This document shows positions 63,501 to 64,000 of a stretch of 64,000 bases of DNA, one piece after another. The stretch comes from Ogataea parapolymorpha DL-1 (Eukaryota > Ascomycota > Pichiomycetes > Pichiales > Pichiaceae). Position 1 is the stretch's first letter; each line of letters begins with the position of its first letter. The position numbers were made by a program, and so were the translations under genes. Under the pieces are notes generated by a model. That model did no database searches. It had not been told where the DNA came from and saw only the letters and a program-made list of their open reading frames with translations. The DNA is taken from assembly GCF_000187245.1 (NCBI RefSeq), contig NC_027860.1:62001-126000 (forward strand). The letters run 5' to 3'.

Positions 63501-64000
63501 ATGTCTTCTGAAAAACCGGCTCTCAAGCCAAAACCAAAGATTCCTCCTCCGGTGAAGGCCAAGAAGCCGCAGCTGTCAGCAACGGCTTTCCTGGACTCGA
63601 AGTCCGATGTAAACGCGTCACCGTTGAAAAGTAATCTAACAAAGACAGTGTCGCAAACCTCTGAAAAATCAGCGTCTGCGCAGCCTCCAAAACCTGCGCG
63701 CTCAACAAGCGAGTTGTATACTGCTACTGTGTCCAAGTTTCCACCGCCGCCTGTCCATGTTCACCGCAATAAGTCGGAAGCCTCGGTTACAATTGATAGA
63801 TCATCGCCGGCCGCTTCGACCCCTGAGCAAAAAACCGCGTCTCCCGTTTCTTCCCCAAGCCCTGTCTCCTCTGACGACGAGGACGCTCCACCGCTTCCAT
63901 TGCGTCCTTCGCGTACGGAATCCGTGTCGTCGGTGGAAGAGGAGGATGCTCCTCCACTTCCTAGACGGCCTACACCTTCAACCAACTCTGCTGTGGTGGA
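63501..64000 (+). CDS. Proline-rich protein, N-terminal part (runs off the window)
   Basis: Open from ATG 63501 to the window end (166 codons). Composition is Pro, Ser, Lys and Thr rich: KPALKPKPKIPPPVKAKKPQ, a VSKFPPPPVHV segment, and a repeated EDAPPLP unit about 23 residues apart (DDEDAPPLPLRPSR, EEEDAPPLPRRPTP). Such PxxP-rich tracts with acidic repeats are typical of actin-patch and SH3-binding proteins such as Aim21. That is only a class resemblance. Divergent from ABZ2 over 136 bp. Confidence 0.5.
   Translation, partial: MSSEKPALKPKPKIPPPVKAKKPQLSATAFLDSKSDVNASPLKSNLTKTVSQTSEKSASAQPPKPARSTSELYTATVSKFPPPPVHVHRNKSEASVTIDRSSPAASTPEQKTASPVSSPSPVSSDDEDAPPLPLRPSRTESVSSVEEEDAPPLPRRPTPSTNSAVV

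Overview
This is a gene-dense piece of a budding-yeast nuclear chromosome. Several things point to a methylotrophic, Ogataea (Hansenula)-like yeast: intron-poor genes packed 10-500 bp apart, yeast-type promoters (TATA boxes, Gcn4, Leu3 and heat-shock elements), and two likely complex I assembly factors (NDUFAF3-like and DMAC1/Dmo2-like), which complex I-lacking Saccharomyces does not need. CTG codons fall at conserved leucines (for example about 33677 in the Hsp70 gene), so the standard code is used and not CUG-Ser. The genus is an inference; no search was run.

Layout. 1-5400: start of an LMW tyrosine phosphatase (LTP1), RTT103, clathrin light chain CLC1 and Mediator MED15/GAL11. 5500-11060: RAD16, the trifunctional HIS4 with perfect Gcn4 sites, and a TMEM205-like membrane protein. 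11070-15000: NDUFAF3-like, mL43, BIK1 and an IME4/METTL3 m6A methyltransferase split over two frames. 15270-24060: a secreted class 3 lipase, condensin BRN1 (one 39-nt intron), LEU1 with a compact Leu3/Gcn4 promoter, BNA4 and GLO3. 24500-33000: a CAX Ca2+/H+ exchanger, SSM4/DOA10, a Crz1-type zinc-finger factor, ADO1 and a TLC-domain protein. 33190-40070: SSA-type HSP70, SEC62, a Gfo/Idh/MocA oxidoreductase, an MFS transporter, an 812-bp gene-free stretch and IMG2 (mL49). 40240-50930: SPO14, an unrecognised hydrophilic protein, DPM2 (intron right after the ATG), a CACTA/Tnp2-like transposase-derived gene, SOD2 and AHA1. 51110-64000: aldehyde dehydrogenase, phospholipase B, DMO2-like, CMR1, a CENP-Q-like kinetochore protein, tRNA ligase TRL1, a mitochondrial carrier, SER2, ABZ2 and the start of a proline-rich protein.

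Most of the window is ordinary housekeeping. Four things stand out. First, three unrelated genes carry extremely short introns (33, 35 and 39 nt) sharing GTAAGT/GTATGT donors and a YTAAC branch motif almost touching the acceptor. Second, a single-copy, apparently TIR-less gene at 46583-48892 looks like a domesticated Tnp2-type transposase. Third, the IME4-family methyltransferase is broken by a +1 shift at an A8 run and carries DPSW instead of the family's DPPW. Fourth, regulation is unusually compact: one HIS4 Gcn4 site includes the stop codon of RAD16, and a Leu3 site, a Gcn4 site and a TATA box all lie within 65 bp of the LEU1 start.
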